A DNA stretch of 64,000 nt from Sphingopyxis sp. YF1 (GTDB taxonomy: Bacteria; Pseudomonadota; Alphaproteobacteria; Sphingomonadales; Sphingomonadaceae): positions 372,001 through 436,000 of the forward strand of contig NZ_CP033204.1 in assembly GCF_022701295.1 (NCBI RefSeq), read 5' to 3'. Below are positions 1-9,141 of the stretch, piece by piece. The notes beneath the pieces are model-generated. The model saw nothing but the letters and a program-made list of their open reading frames with translations. It did no database searches and was not told the origin of the DNA. Within the stretch, counting starts at the first letter, position 1, and each line of letters opens with the position of its first letter. Made by a program: the position numbers and the translations under genes.

Positions 1-1204
1 AGAGGGGGGAGCGGTTGGACAGCTTGTCGGCGTACATTGCCGCATCGGCCATGGTGAGCAGGGCGGTTGCGTCGGCCGCGTCGTCCGGGAAAACCGCGAC
101 TCCCACGCTTGCCGACGGGCGATAGACGGCGCCGTCGGGCAGCGTGACCGGTTGCGCGATACAGGTGCGCAGATGGTCGGCGAGCGCCTCGGGCTCGGTA
201 TCGGGGTCGAGCGGATCGACAAGAACCACAAATTCGTCGCCGCCCATGCGCGCGGCGAAATCGCCGTTGCGGAGCGTGTCGCGGATGCAGCGCGACAGCG
301 CGACGAGCACCGCATCGCCCGCAGCGTGGCCGAACCGGTCGTTGGCGGCCTTGAAATTGTCGGCATCGACGAAGAGCAGCGCGAGCCGGTCGCCGCGCTG
401 CGCCGCCGCGGCGACGCGCAGTGCGAGCTGTTCGTCGAAGGCGGCGCGGTTGGGCAGCGCGGTGAGCGCGTCGTGCGAGGCCCTGTGCGCGAGCGCGGCA
501 CGCTCGCTTTCCATGCGGCCCTGCCAGCCCTGCAATTCGTCGAGCAGCGCGTTGATATCGCCGCCGAGCCGGTCGAGCTCGGCGATGCCGAGCGGCTGGA
601 CACGCTTTTCGAAGCGGCGGTGCAGGCGCACGTCGTGCGCCACGGTCGCGATCTCGTTGAGCGGTTTGACCAGCTCATATTCGAACCGGCGCGCGAGCGC
701 GATCGTCCCCAACGCGGTGACGACCAGGCAGGCCAGACCCGCGAGCAGGCCGATCCGCACATAGTCGATGACGGTCGAACTGTCGCCCCACACCTCGATC
801 GTCCCGATCTCCGACCCGTTGCGCCGGATCGCGACGGCATAGGGTTCGGGAAAGAAGACGCGCGTCAGCAGCGGGGCCGGATCGGGGCGCGGCGACGCCC
901 ATTCGGTCAGCGGGCGGCCGCGGTGATCGAGCACGCGCAGCCGGGCGATACCGTCGATCTTGGTCAGCGGCTCCAGCCCCTCGCGCGCGGCGACGGCGTC
1001 ATTGAACACCAGCGCAGGTTCGACACCATAGGCGCCGAGTTGCGCCGCGAGCTCGACATTGCGGTCGGCGTAGCCGCGCATCGCGGTGATGCCCGCGAGC
1101 AGGATCGTCAGCCCCGACAGCGCGACGGCAAAGAGGGTGATGCCGAAATGAAAGCGCGACAGCAGCTTTTGCAGCGTCGTGCGCGGTGCGGGGCGGCGGC
1201 TCAT
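1..1204 (-). CDS. Membrane diguanylate cyclase, YfiN/TpbB-like (3' end outside window)
   Basis: Predicted to make cyclic di-GMP from two GTP at the inner membrane. The translation shows a first membrane helix (about residues 18-40), a periplasmic segment resembling CHASE8 (about 41-140), a second helix (about 150-171), a HAMP-like linker, and a GGDEF domain from about residue 240. The GGDEF motif is intact near residue 321, and an RxxD product-inhibition site (RNGD) lies five residues before it. The start ATG overlaps the stop of the YfiR-like gene by four bases (ATGA), so the two are translationally coupled; in the known Yfi system YfiR represses YfiN from the periplasm. The frame is still open at base 1, near the normal end of a GGDEF domain. 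Domain order and partner make the assignment strong; the stimulus is unknown. Confidence 0.88.
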   Translation of the reverse strand, partial: MSRRPAPRTTLQKLLSRFHFGITLFAVALSGLTILLAGITAMRGYADRNVELAAQLGAYGVEPALVFNDAVAAREGLEPLTKIDGIARLRVLDHRGRPLTEWASPRPDPAPLLTRVFFPEPYAVAIRRNGSEIGTIEVWGDSSTVIDYVRIGLLAGLACLVVTALGTIALARRFEYELVKPLNEIATVAHDVRLHRRFEKRVQPLGIAELDRLGGDINALLDELQGWQGRMESERAALAHRASHDALTALPNRAAFDEQLALRVAAAAQRGDRLALLFVDADNFKAANDRFGHAAGDAVLVALSRCIRDTLRNGDFAARMGGDEFVVLVDPLDPDTEPEALADHLRTCIAQPVTLPDGAVYRPSASVGVAVFPDDAADATALLTMADAAMYADKLSNRSPL

Positions 1205-1746
1205 GTTCCGCCTCCGTCGCCCCGGCCGATCTTCAGCACGCGCGGGTCGATGCGCAGCGGTCCGCGCGCGATCGCGTCGAGATTGACCGAGAAGCTCAAT
1301 CCGCCCCGCCGGTGCACGAGGCAGAACATCGCGCCGTGGAGGCAGTCGGGATCGTCGTCGCTGATCGTCAGCACCGGGCGGTTGCGGACCCAGCCGATCA
1401 GCCGGTTGCGGTCGGCGTCGGGCAGGCGACCGAGGAACAGGATGTCGCAGTCGCCGGCCGCGGTTGCCGCCGCGACGGTCGTGCGGCGCACCGCGATCGC
1501 GGGGCCGCGCCCGGGTACGTCGGGCGCGATCCGGTCGGTCAGCCGCGGACCGCCGACGACGCACAAAGTCTTGACCGGTTCGACAGGAGCGGGCCAGCGC
1601 ACATAGGAGACGATGCCGCCGAGCATCCGGTTGACCGCGCCGGACACGCCGCCGCTCTCATCCTCGACGATCGTCTGGCTGGCCGCCTGAACCGACATCT
1701 GCGGCGTCGTCGACAGCGCGCCGATCAGGAACAGCGATGCCAGCAC
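1201..1746 (-). CDS. YfiR-like periplasmic protein (DUF4154 family)
   Basis: Predicted periplasmic repressor of the adjacent diguanylate cyclase, 181 residues. A short hydrophobic N terminus looks like a signal peptide. The family's four cysteines are present: one in LCVVGG, one in GDCDIL 38 residues later, and a C-x6-C pair in DCLHGAMFC. This matches the disulphide pattern of Pseudomonas YfiR. The start is GTG at 1746; an in-frame TGA sits two codons upstream, so no longer start is possible, and a GGGGG tract lies upstream as a weak ribosome site. It overlaps the cyclase gene by four bases. No YfiB-like outer-membrane lipoprotein is seen between 1747 and 1880. Confidence 0.82.
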   Translation of the reverse strand: MLASLFLIGALSTTPQMSVQAASQTIVEDESGGVSGAVNRMLGGIVSYVRWPAPVEPVKTLCVVGGPRLTDRIAPDVPGRGPAIAVRRTTVAAATAAGDCDILFLGRLPDADRNRLIGWVRNRPVLTISDDDPDCLHGAMFCLVHRRGGLSFSVNLDAIARGPLRIDPRVLKIGRGDGGGT

Positions 1747-1880
1747 GCGACGTCAGACCCCCAATCACAGGACGGACAGGCTGCCCGAATGTGGCGGCGT
1801 CCGCTAGCCCAAACCGCCCGAAAGTCAATGAAAACCGGTGTCATGGCGTCATTTTGACGCGCCCGGCGCGACGAATCGGC

Positions 1881-2417
1881 CTAGCTGCTACGCAGCCGGT
1901 CGGCGAAGCCCTTGCGCAGTTTGGCGAGCTTCGGCGGGATCACCGCCATGCAATAGGGATTGCGCTGGCCTTCGCCGTCCCAATAGGCCTGATGATAATC
2001 CTCGGCGGGATACCAGTCCGATGCGGCCTCGACCGAGGTCACGATCGGCGCCGGCCAGTCGGGCTGCGCGCGCGCGATTCCGGCGCGCGCGGCATCGCCC
2101 TGCGCGGCGTCGAGCGGGAAGATCGCGCTGCGATACTGGGTGCCGATGTCGTTGCCCTGGCGGTTGAGCTGGGTCGGATCGTGCGTCGCGAAAAACACGT
2201 CGAGCAGGTCGCCGTAGGACAGGACGGCGGGGTCGAAGGCGATACGGATCGCCTCGGCATGGCCGGTGTCGCCCCCGCACACCTGCTTGTAGGTCGGGTC
2301 GGGCACGCTGCCGCCGATATAGCCGCTCTCGACGCTTTCGACCCCCGCGAGCGACTGGAACACCGCCTCGGTGCACCAGAAGCAGCCTCCGGCGAAGATC
2401 GCGGTTTCTCGGGTCAT
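1881..2417 (-). CDS. msrA: Peptide methionine sulfoxide reductase MsrA
   Basis: Reduces the S-epimer of methionine sulfoxide in proteins, using thioredoxin. The catalytic [10 protein letters not shown] motif is at about residue 10, and the family's later blocks (SGYIGG, GHAEAI, YHQAYW) are all present in 178 residues. A longer start at 2453 exists, but ATG 2417 has an AAGGA ribosome site upstream and leaves the active-site motif at its usual distance from the N terminus. The gene stands alone, between the YfiR-like gene and a peptidase on the same strand. Confidence 0.95.
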   Translation of the reverse strand: MTRETAIFAGGCFWCTEAVFQSLAGVESVESGYIGGSVPDPTYKQVCGGDTGHAEAIRIAFDPAVLSYGDLLDVFFATHDPTQLNRQGNDIGTQYRSAIFPLDAAQGDAARAGIARAQPDWPAPIVTSVEAASDWYPAEDYHQAYWDGEGQRNPYCMAVIPPKLAKLRKGFADRLRSS

Positions 2418-2470
2418 GGGTCGGTCCTTGCTGGGGTGGAATGAGCCCCTCAAAATAGGGCGGCGCCCAC

Positions 2471-3394
2471 TTATTCCAAGGGGGCAAGCGCGGCGAGCAG
2501 CGGGGGTCTGGCCGCGGGATCGGCGACGCGCGCGGTGCGCATCGCGGCGATCTCCGCCTCGATCGCGGCGATGCGTCTTGATCGCGGCGGATGCGTGGCG
2601 GCGCGGATCAGCGGTTTCTTGTGCCGCTGCCAGAAGCGCACCGCCGCCAGCGGATCATATCCCGCATCGGCGAGCAGCCACACCGACAGCCGGTCGGCCT
2701 CGATCTCGGTCGCGCGGACGCGCTCGATCGAGCGATCATCTGCAAGCCGCGCGCGGTGGCGCAGGATGTTGTGCGCCAGTTCGTGCGCGACCACCGCGGC
2801 CAATTCGCCGTCGTCGGCGATCGATCGCGCGAGGTCGAGACGAAGCCGGACGAGCTGGCCATTGGCGGCGGCCTGCGCGCCGCTGCGCTCGATACGAAAC
2901 GCGCTGGCGCAGCCCGGCGCCGCGTCGAGCCGGTGGAGTGTGCCGTCGCCGTCGGTCACCGTCAGCGGCGCGGTGGGGTCGTGCACGGCCAGCATCGCGA
3001 TGACGGCGTCGATGCGGAGCGTCGGGCCGTCGCCGAAGACCGGGATCGGGACGCCCTCCATCGCGGCGAGGCGGGTGCCGACCGCCAGTCCCGCGCGCGC
3101 GGCGGGCGATCCGGGGGCGATGGCGGCGATGAAGGGGCCGTCGCCGCGCGCGCCATAGGCCCGTTCGGCGCCCGGCCGGTCGCCGGGATCGAAACGCCGC
3201 GGATCGCTCAATATCCATCCGGGCTGCGGGGCGGTCGCGGGGCACCAGCGTGCGCTCGCGGTGGTCAGCCGCCAGCCGGCGTCGGCGAGGCGCGCTTCCT
3301 GCCGCGCGAGCGCCGCCACGTCCGTTGCCGCTGCGGGTCCGGGCGCGAGCAGGGTCGCGGCGGCGAGCAGAAGGAGGGGCAGGCGGCGGCGCAT
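2471..3394 (-). CDS. M48-family zinc metallopeptidase with PDZ-like segment
   Basis: Predicted exported zinc protease of 307 residues. A cleavable signal peptide is visible ([19 protein letters not shown] followed by Ala residues). A PDZ-like region around residues 85-150 ([15 protein letters not shown]) is followed by the HExxH zinc motif in [13 protein letters not shown] near residue 205. The downstream glutamate typical of M48 appears in [14 protein letters not shown]. The family includes envelope quality-control proteases; the substrate cannot be read from the sequence. It is followed by msrA about 50 bases downstream on the same strand. Confidence 0.85.
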   Translation of the reverse strand: MRRRLPLLLLAAATLLAPGPAAATDVAALARQEARLADAGWRLTTASARWCPATAPQPGWILSDPRRFDPGDRPGAERAYGARGDGPFIAAIAPGSPAARAGLAVGTRLAAMEGVPIPVFGDGPTLRIDAVIAMLAVHDPTAPLTVTDGDGTLHRLDAAPGCASAFRIERSGAQAAANGQLVRLRLDLARSIADDGELAAVVAHELAHNILRHRARLADDRSIERVRATEIEADRLSVWLLADAGYDPLAAVRFWQRHKKPLIRAATHPPRSRRIAAIEAEIAAMRTARVADPAARPPLLAALAPLE

Positions 3395-3495
3395 CGCAGC
3401 CCGCCTATCAGGCGCGCGCCGACCGGACCATGAATTTCGGCGGCCTGGCGGCCCGGCCCCTTGCCTATCCGCGGGCGAAGGACGATAGGGCGGCC

Positions 3496-4527
3496 ATGGC
3501 GCATTCCCCCCGATCCGCTCCCCGCCCCACCGCGCTCGCGCGCTGGCTCTGGCTCGTTGCCCTGCTCGTCGTCGTCGTCGTCGGTGTCGGCGGTATTACC
3601 CGCCTGACCGAATCGGGGCTGTCGATCACCGAATGGCGTCCCGTATCGGGCGTGATCCCGCCGACCAACGAGGCCGACTGGGTCAAGGAATTCGAGAAAT
3701 ACAAGCAGATTCCCGAATATCGGGAGATCAACAAGGGGATGTCGCTCGACGCTTTCAAGGCGATCTTCTTCTGGGAATGGGTCCACCGCATCCTCGGCCG
3801 CCTTGTTGGTGCGGCGATGGTGGTGCCGTTGCTCTGGTACGCCTGGCGGCGTGCGATCCCGTCGGGCTACGGCTGGCGGCTGGCCGCGCTGACCTCGCTC
3901 GTGGGGCTGCAGGGCGCGATCGGCTGGTGGATGGTCGCCTCCGGGCTCGAATATCGGGTCGACGTCAGCCACTACCGGCTCGCGACGCACCTGCTCACCG
4001 CGCTCTTCCTGCTCGCGGGGCTCGTCTGGACCGCGCGCGACCTGTCGGCGCTCGCGCGCAACCGGCAGGCCCGGCCCGCGCGGCTGACCGGCTTCTCGCT
4101 GGCCGTGATCGGCATCCTGTTCGTGCAATTGCTGCTCGGCGCGTGGGTCGCCGGGCTCAATGCCGGCCAGGTCGCCAGCACCTGGCCGCTGATGAACGAC
4201 CATCTGGTGCCCGAGGGTATCGACTGGAGCGGCGGCGCCTGGCTCGCGATCACCAACGATCCCTTCCTGCTCCATTTCATGCACCGCTGGTGGTCGTGGG
4301 CGGCGGCGCTGGCGCTGCTGTGGCTCGCGCGCACGCTCGCGCGGCGCGGCGCCCGGACCGAAGCGGCGCTGATCGTCGCGGTGGTCGCGGCACAGATGTC
4401 GCTCGGCATCTGGACCGTGCTCAGCGGCGTGTCGCTGTGGATCGCGGTGCTGCACCAGGTGGTCGGGGCGATCCTCGTCGCGGTCACGGCGGCCGCGTTG
4501 CACCGACTGGGCCGCCGCGCCGCATGA
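3496..4527 (+). CDS. ctaA: Heme A synthase CtaA (COX15)
   Basis: Converts heme O to heme A for cytochrome aa3 oxidase in the inner membrane. The 343-residue protein has about eight membrane helices; the conserved TRLTESGLSI segment follows the first helix, and candidate heme-ligand histidines occur in WVHRILGR, HLLTALF, HFMHRWW and LHQVVG. ATG 3496 was chosen over an upstream in-frame ATG at 3430 because it has an AGGG ribosome site and gives the usual length for alphaproteobacterial CtaA. Its stop overlaps the start of the next gene (ATGA). Confidence 0.94.
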   Translation: MAHSPRSAPRPTALARWLWLVALLVVVVVGVGGITRLTESGLSITEWRPVSGVIPPTNEADWVKEFEKYKQIPEYREINKGMSLDAFKAIFFWEWVHRILGRLVGAAMVVPLLWYAWRRAIPSGYGWRLAALTSLVGLQGAIGWWMVASGLEYRVDVSHYRLATHLLTALFLLAGLVWTARDLSALARNRQARPARLTGFSLAVIGILFVQLLLGAWVAGLNAGQVASTWPLMNDHLVPEGIDWSGGAWLAITNDPFLLHFMHRWWSWAAALALLWLARTLARRGARTEAALIVAVVAAQMSLGIWTVLSGVSLWIAVLHQVVGAILVAVTAAALHRLGRRAA

Positions 4528-5315
4528 TCGCGGCGGGCGCCTTGGCGAGCATGGCCTTGCTGCTCGCCGCGCCCGACACGCTTCCGGTTGTTTCGCCCGC
4601 GGCTGCCGCGGCTGCCGTGCCGGGCTTTGCGCCGCCGCTCGGGCAGCCGCTGACCTACCGCGTGACGACGCGCCGCGCCGGGCGAAGCGGCTCGATGCTC
4701 AGCTTCACGCTCGTCTATGCGCTGCAATGGCAGGAAGCGGGGCGCGGCTACCGGCTCGATGCGACGCTCCGCCGGATCGAATCCGATGCGCGGCCCGAGG
4801 TGGTTCGCGGCCTGACCGGCTTGCTCCGGCCGATCGTCGGTGAAACCGTCTCCTATCTGGTCGGCGGCGACGGACGGAACGTCGCGCTCGCCGATCCCGA
4901 AACCCTGTGGGCGCGCGTGGGGCAACGGACGCAGGATCTCGCAGCGGCCGCGCAGGAGCCCGAGGCGCGGCGGGTAGCCGAATTGCTCACCCGGCTCCCG
5001 GCCGGCGAACGCGACAGGCTGGTGACGGCCGACATTCGCGCGCTCGTTGCGCCCGCCAACGCCGCGATTCCCCGCGTCGCGGGCGGGGGCGTGTCGATCC
5101 GCAGCGACGGGGCGGTGCAGATCATTGTTGCGACCGAGCGCGGGGAACCGGTCGCGGACGCACCGCTCGGCATCGAGACGCACTGGTCGATCGACAGCCG
5201 GACCGGGCTGGTCCTCGGCGAGCGACGACAGAGCTGGATCGACAGTCCCGATGGCGCCCGCAGGACGCTTGCCGAGGAGCGCATTCGCGCGCTCAGCACC
5301 GGCGATCCGGGGTAA
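4524..5315 (+). CDS. Exported protein of unknown function, coupled to ctaA
   Basis: I do not recognise the family. The 263-residue product begins with a hydrophobic signal-like segment (MIAAGALASMALLLAAPD), so it is probably periplasmic or membrane anchored. The mature part is rich in charged residues and predicted beta structure with no cysteine or metal motif. Its start overlaps the ctaA stop by four bases, implying co-translation, so a role linked to cytochrome oxidase maturation is possible but is inference only. A small hairpin spans the stop codon (5310-5331). Confidence 0.75.
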   Translation: MIAAGALASMALLLAAPDTLPVVSPAAAAAAVPGFAPPLGQPLTYRVTTRRAGRSGSMLSFTLVYALQWQEAGRGYRLDATLRRIESDARPEVVRGLTGLLRPIVGETVSYLVGGDGRNVALADPETLWARVGQRTQDLAAAAQEPEARRVAELLTRLPAGERDRLVTADIRALVAPANAAIPRVAGGGVSIRSDGAVQIIVATERGEPVADAPLGIETHWSIDSRTGLVLGERRQSWIDSPDGARRTLAEERIRALSTGDPG

Positions 5316-5352
5316 AGGTATTATTTTACCCGTCAGCAAAGCCGCTGCCTGC

Positions 5353-5381
5353 TTGACTTTCGGGGCCGCTTTGGCCATTGG
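5353..5381 (+). promoter_or_regulatory. Possible sigma-70-type promoter of rplM-rpsI
   Basis: TTGACT at 5353-5358 is a good -35 element. After 17 bases comes CATTGG (5376-5381), a poor -10 match. The site lies about 100 bases before rplM, where a promoter is expected, but the -10 is weak. Confidence 0.3.
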
Positions 5382-5479
5382 CCCGCTCCGAAGCGCCGCT
5401 CTATCCGCCTCGGGCATGTGCGGCGCGTCTGTTTCGGACGGAAACCATTCGTCCAAGTCCCTGTCTCAAGGAGCGTGCC

Positions 5480-5959
5480 ATGAAGGCGCTGACCAAGACG
5501 ACCCAGTCGGCGAATGCCGGAACGGTCGAAAAGAAATGGGTGCTGATCGACGCCGAGGGCCTGGTCGTGGGCCGTGTCGCGACGATCATCGCCAACATCC
5601 TGCGCGGCAAGCACAAGCCGAGCTTTACCCCGCACGTCGATTGCGGTGACAATGTCATCGTCATCAACGCCGAGAAGGTGGCGTTCACCGGCAACAAGAT
5701 GGCCGACAAGCGCTATTACCGGCACACCGGCTATGCCGGCGGCATCAAGGAAACCAGCCCCCAGAAGGTTCTGGAAGGCCGTTTCCCCGAGCGCGTGCTC
5801 GAAAAGGCCGTCGAACGCATGATCCCGCGCGGTCCGCTTGGTCGCCAGCAGATGCGCAACCTGCGCATCTTCGCCGGTACCGAGCATCCGCATGCCGGGC
5901 AGAACCCCGAAGTGATCGACGTCGCGTCGATGAACCGCAAGAACAAGGTGGGTGCATAA
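5480..5959 (+). CDS. rplM: 50S ribosomal protein L13
   Basis: Structural protein of the large ribosomal subunit, 159 residues. It shows the conserved [27 protein letters not shown] and [15 protein letters not shown] blocks. The start at 5480 is fixed by a strong AAGGAG ribosome site (about 5468-5473). It overlaps rpsI at TAATG, the usual rplM-rpsI operon arrangement. Confidence 0.98.
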   Translation: MKALTKTTQSANAGTVEKKWVLIDAEGLVVGRVATIIANILRGKHKPSFTPHVDCGDNVIVINAEKVAFTGNKMADKRYYRHTGYAGGIKETSPQKVLEGRFPERVLEKAVERMIPRGPLGRQQMRNLRIFAGTEHPHAGQNPEVIDVASMNRKNKVGA

Positions 5960-6456
5960 TGGCTGACGAACAGACCATGACCGATCTCAAGGATCTCGCC
6001 GGCGCCGTCGAAGGCACCGTTGCCGCCCCGATCAGCACCGCGCCGCTGCGCGAGAAGCAGGTCGATGCGCAGGGCCGCGCTTATGCGACCGGCCGCCGCA
6101 AGGACGCCGTCGCCCGCGTGTGGGTCAAGCCCGGCACGGGCAAGATCATCGTCAACGGCCGCGATCAGGAAGTCTATTTCGCGCGTCCGACGCTGCGCCT
6201 CGTCATCAACCAGCCGTTCGGCCTGACCGAACGCGTCGGTCAGTATGACGTGATCGCGACCGTCAAGGGCGGCGGCCTGTCGGGCCAGGCGGGCGCCGTG
6301 CTGCACGGCATCGCGCAGGCGCTGAGCCGCTTCGAACCCGCGCTGCGCGGCACCGTCAAGTCGGCCGGTTTCCTGACCCGCGACAGCCGCGCGGTCGAGC
6401 GCAAGAAGTACGGCCGGGCCAAGGCTCGCCGCAGCTTCCAGTTCTCGAAGCGCTAA
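5959..6456 (+). CDS. rpsI: 30S ribosomal protein S9
   Basis: Small-subunit ribosomal protein whose C-terminal tail reaches the P site. The 165-residue product has an alphaproteobacterial N-terminal extension of about 30 residues, then the conserved [14 protein letters not shown] block, and ends in the invariant SKR. The ATG shares one base with the rplM stop. An intrinsic terminator follows about 30 bases downstream. Confidence 0.98.
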   Translation: MADEQTMTDLKDLAGAVEGTVAAPISTAPLREKQVDAQGRAYATGRRKDAVARVWVKPGTGKIIVNGRDQEVYFARPTLRLVINQPFGLTERVGQYDVIATVKGGGLSGQAGAVLHGIAQALSRFEPALRGTVKSAGFLTRDSRAVERKKYGRAKARRSFQFSKR

Positions 6457-6486
6457 GAGTTTTCCGCCGACGGGCGGAGAAGGAAA

Positions 6487-6515
6487 GGGCGGTCCGGCAA
6501 CGGGCCGCCCTTTTT
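6487..6515 (+). terminator. Intrinsic terminator of rplM-rpsI
   Basis: A 10-bp stem (6487-6496 with 6501-6510, one G-U pair) closes on a GCAA tetraloop and is followed by five T residues (6511-6515), about 30 bases after the rpsI stop. Confidence 0.9.
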
Positions 6516-6560
6516 CGTTGGCGCGTTGCAGGGCCGCGCACGGGGACCTAGATTGCCGCC

Positions 6561-6866
6561 ATGATGTTCGATCTGCGCCGCGCCCTGCTCAGCAAGGAGG
6601 AAAAGGAATCCTCCCGGCTGATGGATTTCGAGTTCCGCCAGCGGGCGCGGAGCTTTCGCCTGATCGCCGAGGCGCTCGGCCTGCCCGCCGACGAACTGGT
6701 CCGCCGGATCGCGCTGTCGGACGATGCGGCGATCCTCGACCGGCTGGCGGCGGAGCATCCGGTCGCACGCGCCGAACTCGGCGAAATCCATGCTCGCTGT
6801 CGCGCCGAGGCCTATCGGCAACTCGTCGCGGAGCGCGGCGATCCCGCGCCGCACCGGCTGGGATAG
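6561..6866 (+). CDS. Small conserved-type protein of unknown function
   Basis: A 101-residue soluble, highly charged, probably helical protein. The start is a double ATG at 6561 just after the ribosomal terminator. No catalytic motif, membrane helix or cysteine pair is visible, apart from one cysteine near residue 80. I do not recognise it. Codon use matches the neighbouring genes, which argues that it is a real gene. Confidence 0.65.
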   Translation: MMFDLRRALLSKEEKESSRLMDFEFRQRARSFRLIAEALGLPADELVRRIALSDDAAILDRLAAEHPVARAELGEIHARCRAEAYRQLVAERGDPAPHRLG

Positions 6867-6969
6867 AAGGCGCCCGCATTTGGGGCGCCAAATGGGGTTG
6901 CAACTGTCGCGATCTGGTTGATTATTGCTCCCGATCGGCCCGATCGGAGCCTGTTTTCGAGGAGTTTTC

Positions 6970-7524
6970 ATGCACCGCCTTCTGGTTCGCTGGCATATGC
7001 TGGTCGCCGCCTTCCTCTTTCCGGCCATCCTCCTCTATCTGCTGACCGGGTCGCTCTACACCTGGGGGGTGAAGGGCGACTATGTGACGACCGACTATGC
7101 CGTGACCCTGTCGGCACCGCTGAGCGACGATGCCGCCGCGATGCAGGCGGTCGTCGTCCGCGAGCTTGCGGCGCGCGACATCGCCCCGCCGACCGGAAGC
7201 GCTGCGGTCAAGCCCGTCGGCGGCAGCTTTCAGCTCGACTGGACCGGATCGCGCCGCGACGTGACGCTCGAACCCGGTGCCGATGCGACCAGCGCGAAGC
7301 TGATCGTCAAGGAGACCGGCTGGCACCGCTTCTTCGTCCAGCTGCACAAGGCGAAGGGCGGGACACCGTTCAAGATCTATGCGGCGGTACTTGCGCTCGG
7401 GCTTTTCTTCCTCGTCACGTCGGGGTTGATCGTCGCGCTGCGCGTTCCGAACCTGCGGCGAGGCGCGATGATCGGATCGGCGGTCGGGCTCGTCGCCTTC
7501 ATCGGTATGGCGGCCGCGAGCTGA
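6970..7524 (+). CDS. PepSY-like membrane protein
   Basis: A 184-residue protein with an N-terminal membrane helix (residues about 8-25), a periplasmic region of about 100 residues, and two C-terminal helices (about 127-148 and 158-178). This layout, with the start MHRLLVRWHMLVAAFLFP, resembles short PepSY-associated membrane proteins, which are often linked to iron or redox uptake. ATG 6970 has a GAGGAG ribosome site directly upstream and is preferred to an in-frame ATG at 6925. No partner gene is adjacent. Confidence 0.7.
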   Translation: MHRLLVRWHMLVAAFLFPAILLYLLTGSLYTWGVKGDYVTTDYAVTLSAPLSDDAAAMQAVVVRELAARDIAPPTGSAAVKPVGGSFQLDWTGSRRDVTLEPGADATSAKLIVKETGWHRFFVQLHKAKGGTPFKIYAAVLALGLFFLVTSGLIVALRVPNLRRGAMIGSAVGLVAFIGMAAAS

Positions 7525-7593
7525 CGCCGGATCGGTTTAGCGTCGAATCATTCACCGCCGTAGCCCTGCGGGGCGACCGGCGGATTGGTCGTG

Positions 7594-8700
7594 TCAGGGC
7601 GCGACGATGATCCCCGCGCCCGGATCGGCGGTGCCCGACAGCATCTCGCGGTAGGCGGCAAGCGCCGCCGCGCCGCCGCTGCGCCGGTCGATGCGCGCGA
7701 GGCGCGGTGCGACGTCCATGAAGGCGAGCCACGCGGCGGCGATCTTCTGGCCGAACGCCGCGCCGCCCCAGTCGGCGATGCGTTTCTGGCTGCGGCCGGG
7801 GGCGAAGAACCCCTGCCGTTCGGGGCCGGGCAGCGCCGCCTGCCCTGCGTCGGCGTCCCAGTGCGACTTGCCGACGATGATCGATGCCTTGAGATTGTTT
7901 CCGAAATGGCTGTGGACGACGCGCGTCACCGCGCCGTTGCCCGCCATGTCGACGAGCGCCGCGGGCGCCGCGGGGCTGAGCGTCATGATATCCTCATAGG
8001 CGATGACGCGGTCGTAGACATGTTGCGCGGCAAGGTTCACGACATTCGCGCGCGAGGTGAGCCCGATCGTCTCGGGGCGCGGCCCCGGCCGCCGGGCGAG
8101 CGAGAAGCCGAGACCGATCGCGGTCTTGCTCGACGCGCTGGCGATCAGGATCTGCGCCGCGCCATAGTCGCCCTCGTCCTCGAACTGGTCGGCGATCAGC
8201 CAGCCGGTCAGGAACAGCGGGCGAAACACCGGCCAATAATCATGGTCGGCGGCGCGATAGTCGGGGAGCGCCTCGATCCGCTGATACTGGTTGTAGATCG
8301 GGGGCAGGGTCGTGCGCCGCGGCGTCACGTCGGTGAAACCCCCGGGACCGATATTGCCTGCGGTCAGCACCGCCTCGCTGGCCATCGGATAATAGCCGTA
8401 GAAGCGATCGCCGGCCGCGATGCCGTCGGCGGCGCTCTCGGTCACGGTGGCGAATCCCCACACCGGCAGGCGGCCGGGCGCTTCGCGGTCGGCGAAGAAA
8501 TCCCAATAGCCCTGGTCGTTGCCGAACAGCCCCGACGGTTTGCCGAACACGGCGTAGGTGATGTTGTTCGCGGTCATCGCATAAAGATCGATGCGGGCGC
8601 ACAGCTGGCCCGGCGCGAGCGGGGCGGGCGGATCGGCAACCAGTTCGGCGCGCGCGATATCGTCGCGATCGATGTCGATCGCCCAGTTGGCTGTGCTCAT
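7594..8700 (-). CDS. DUF2855 family protein
   Basis: A 368-residue protein of the DUF2855 family, a group distantly resembling medium-chain dehydrogenases. Visible are an N-terminal region with ITYAVFGKPSGLFG, a GFATVTES segment, and a nucleotide-fold-like central part with SASSKTAIGLGFSL. No zinc-binding cysteines are seen. The start ATG 8700 is divergent from the DUF488 gene, with 57 bases between. The substrate is unknown. Confidence 0.82.
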   Translation of the reverse strand: MSTANWAIDIDRDDIARAELVADPPAPLAPGQLCARIDLYAMTANNITYAVFGKPSGLFGNDQGYWDFFADREAPGRLPVWGFATVTESAADGIAAGDRFYGYYPMASEAVLTAGNIGPGGFTDVTPRRTTLPPIYNQYQRIEALPDYRAADHDYWPVFRPLFLTGWLIADQFEDEGDYGAAQILIASASSKTAIGLGFSLARRPGPRPETIGLTSRANVVNLAAQHVYDRVIAYEDIMTLSPAAPAALVDMAGNGAVTRVVHSHFGNNLKASIIVGKSHWDADAGQAALPGPERQGFFAPGRSQKRIADWGGAAFGQKIAAAWLAFMDVAPRLARIDRRSGGAAALAAYREMLSGTADPGAGIIVAP

Positions 8701-8757
8701 GGCCGGACCCCTCCGATTGTCTTGCCCGCGGACGCGGGATGGCCGATAGTCTTGCAG

Positions 8758-9141
8758 ATGGCGAAGCCCCTGACAATCGCGGTCAAACGCATCCACGAAC
8801 CGGCGGGGCCGGGTGACGGCGCGCGCTTCCTCGTCGACCGGCTGTGGCCGCGCGGGGTGTCGAAGGAGAAGGCTGCGCTGACCGCCTGGCTCAGGCCGCT
8901 GTCGCCGAGCGACGACCTGCGCAAGCGCTTCCACGGCGAGACCGCGGGGTCGGACGCGGCATGGGACGCGTTTCGCGGCGGCTATTTCGCCGAACTCGAC
9001 GCGGGCGGCGCGGGGGTCGCGGCGGCGCTGGCGCAGTTCGACGCCGCCGTCACCTCCGGCCCGGTGACCCTGCTCTACGCCGCGAAGGACGAAGCGCGGA
9101 ACAATGCCGTCGCGCTGCGCGAGTGGCTGCGCGCGCGCTAG
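8758..9141 (+). CDS. DUF488 family protein
   Basis: A 127-residue protein with the family's N-terminal IAVKRIHEPA and FLVDRLWPRGVSKE motifs and the C-terminal VTLLYAAKDEARNNAVALREWL block. The family's role is not established. The start at 8758 is supported by the motif position. Its TAG stop overlaps the convergent VIT-type gene at the palindrome CTAG (9138-9141), so the two coding regions share three bases. Confidence 0.88.
   Translation: MAKPLTIAVKRIHEPAGPGDGARFLVDRLWPRGVSKEKAALTAWLRPLSPSDDLRKRFHGETAGSDAAWDAFRGGYFAELDAGGAGVAAALAQFDAAVTSGPVTLLYAAKDEARNNAVALREWLRAR

Noticed and set aside
5310..5331. Hairpin at the stop of the gene after ctaA, as a terminator
   Set aside because: GGGTAAA and TTTACCC pair, but the stem is short, AT-rich and lacks a T run after it.
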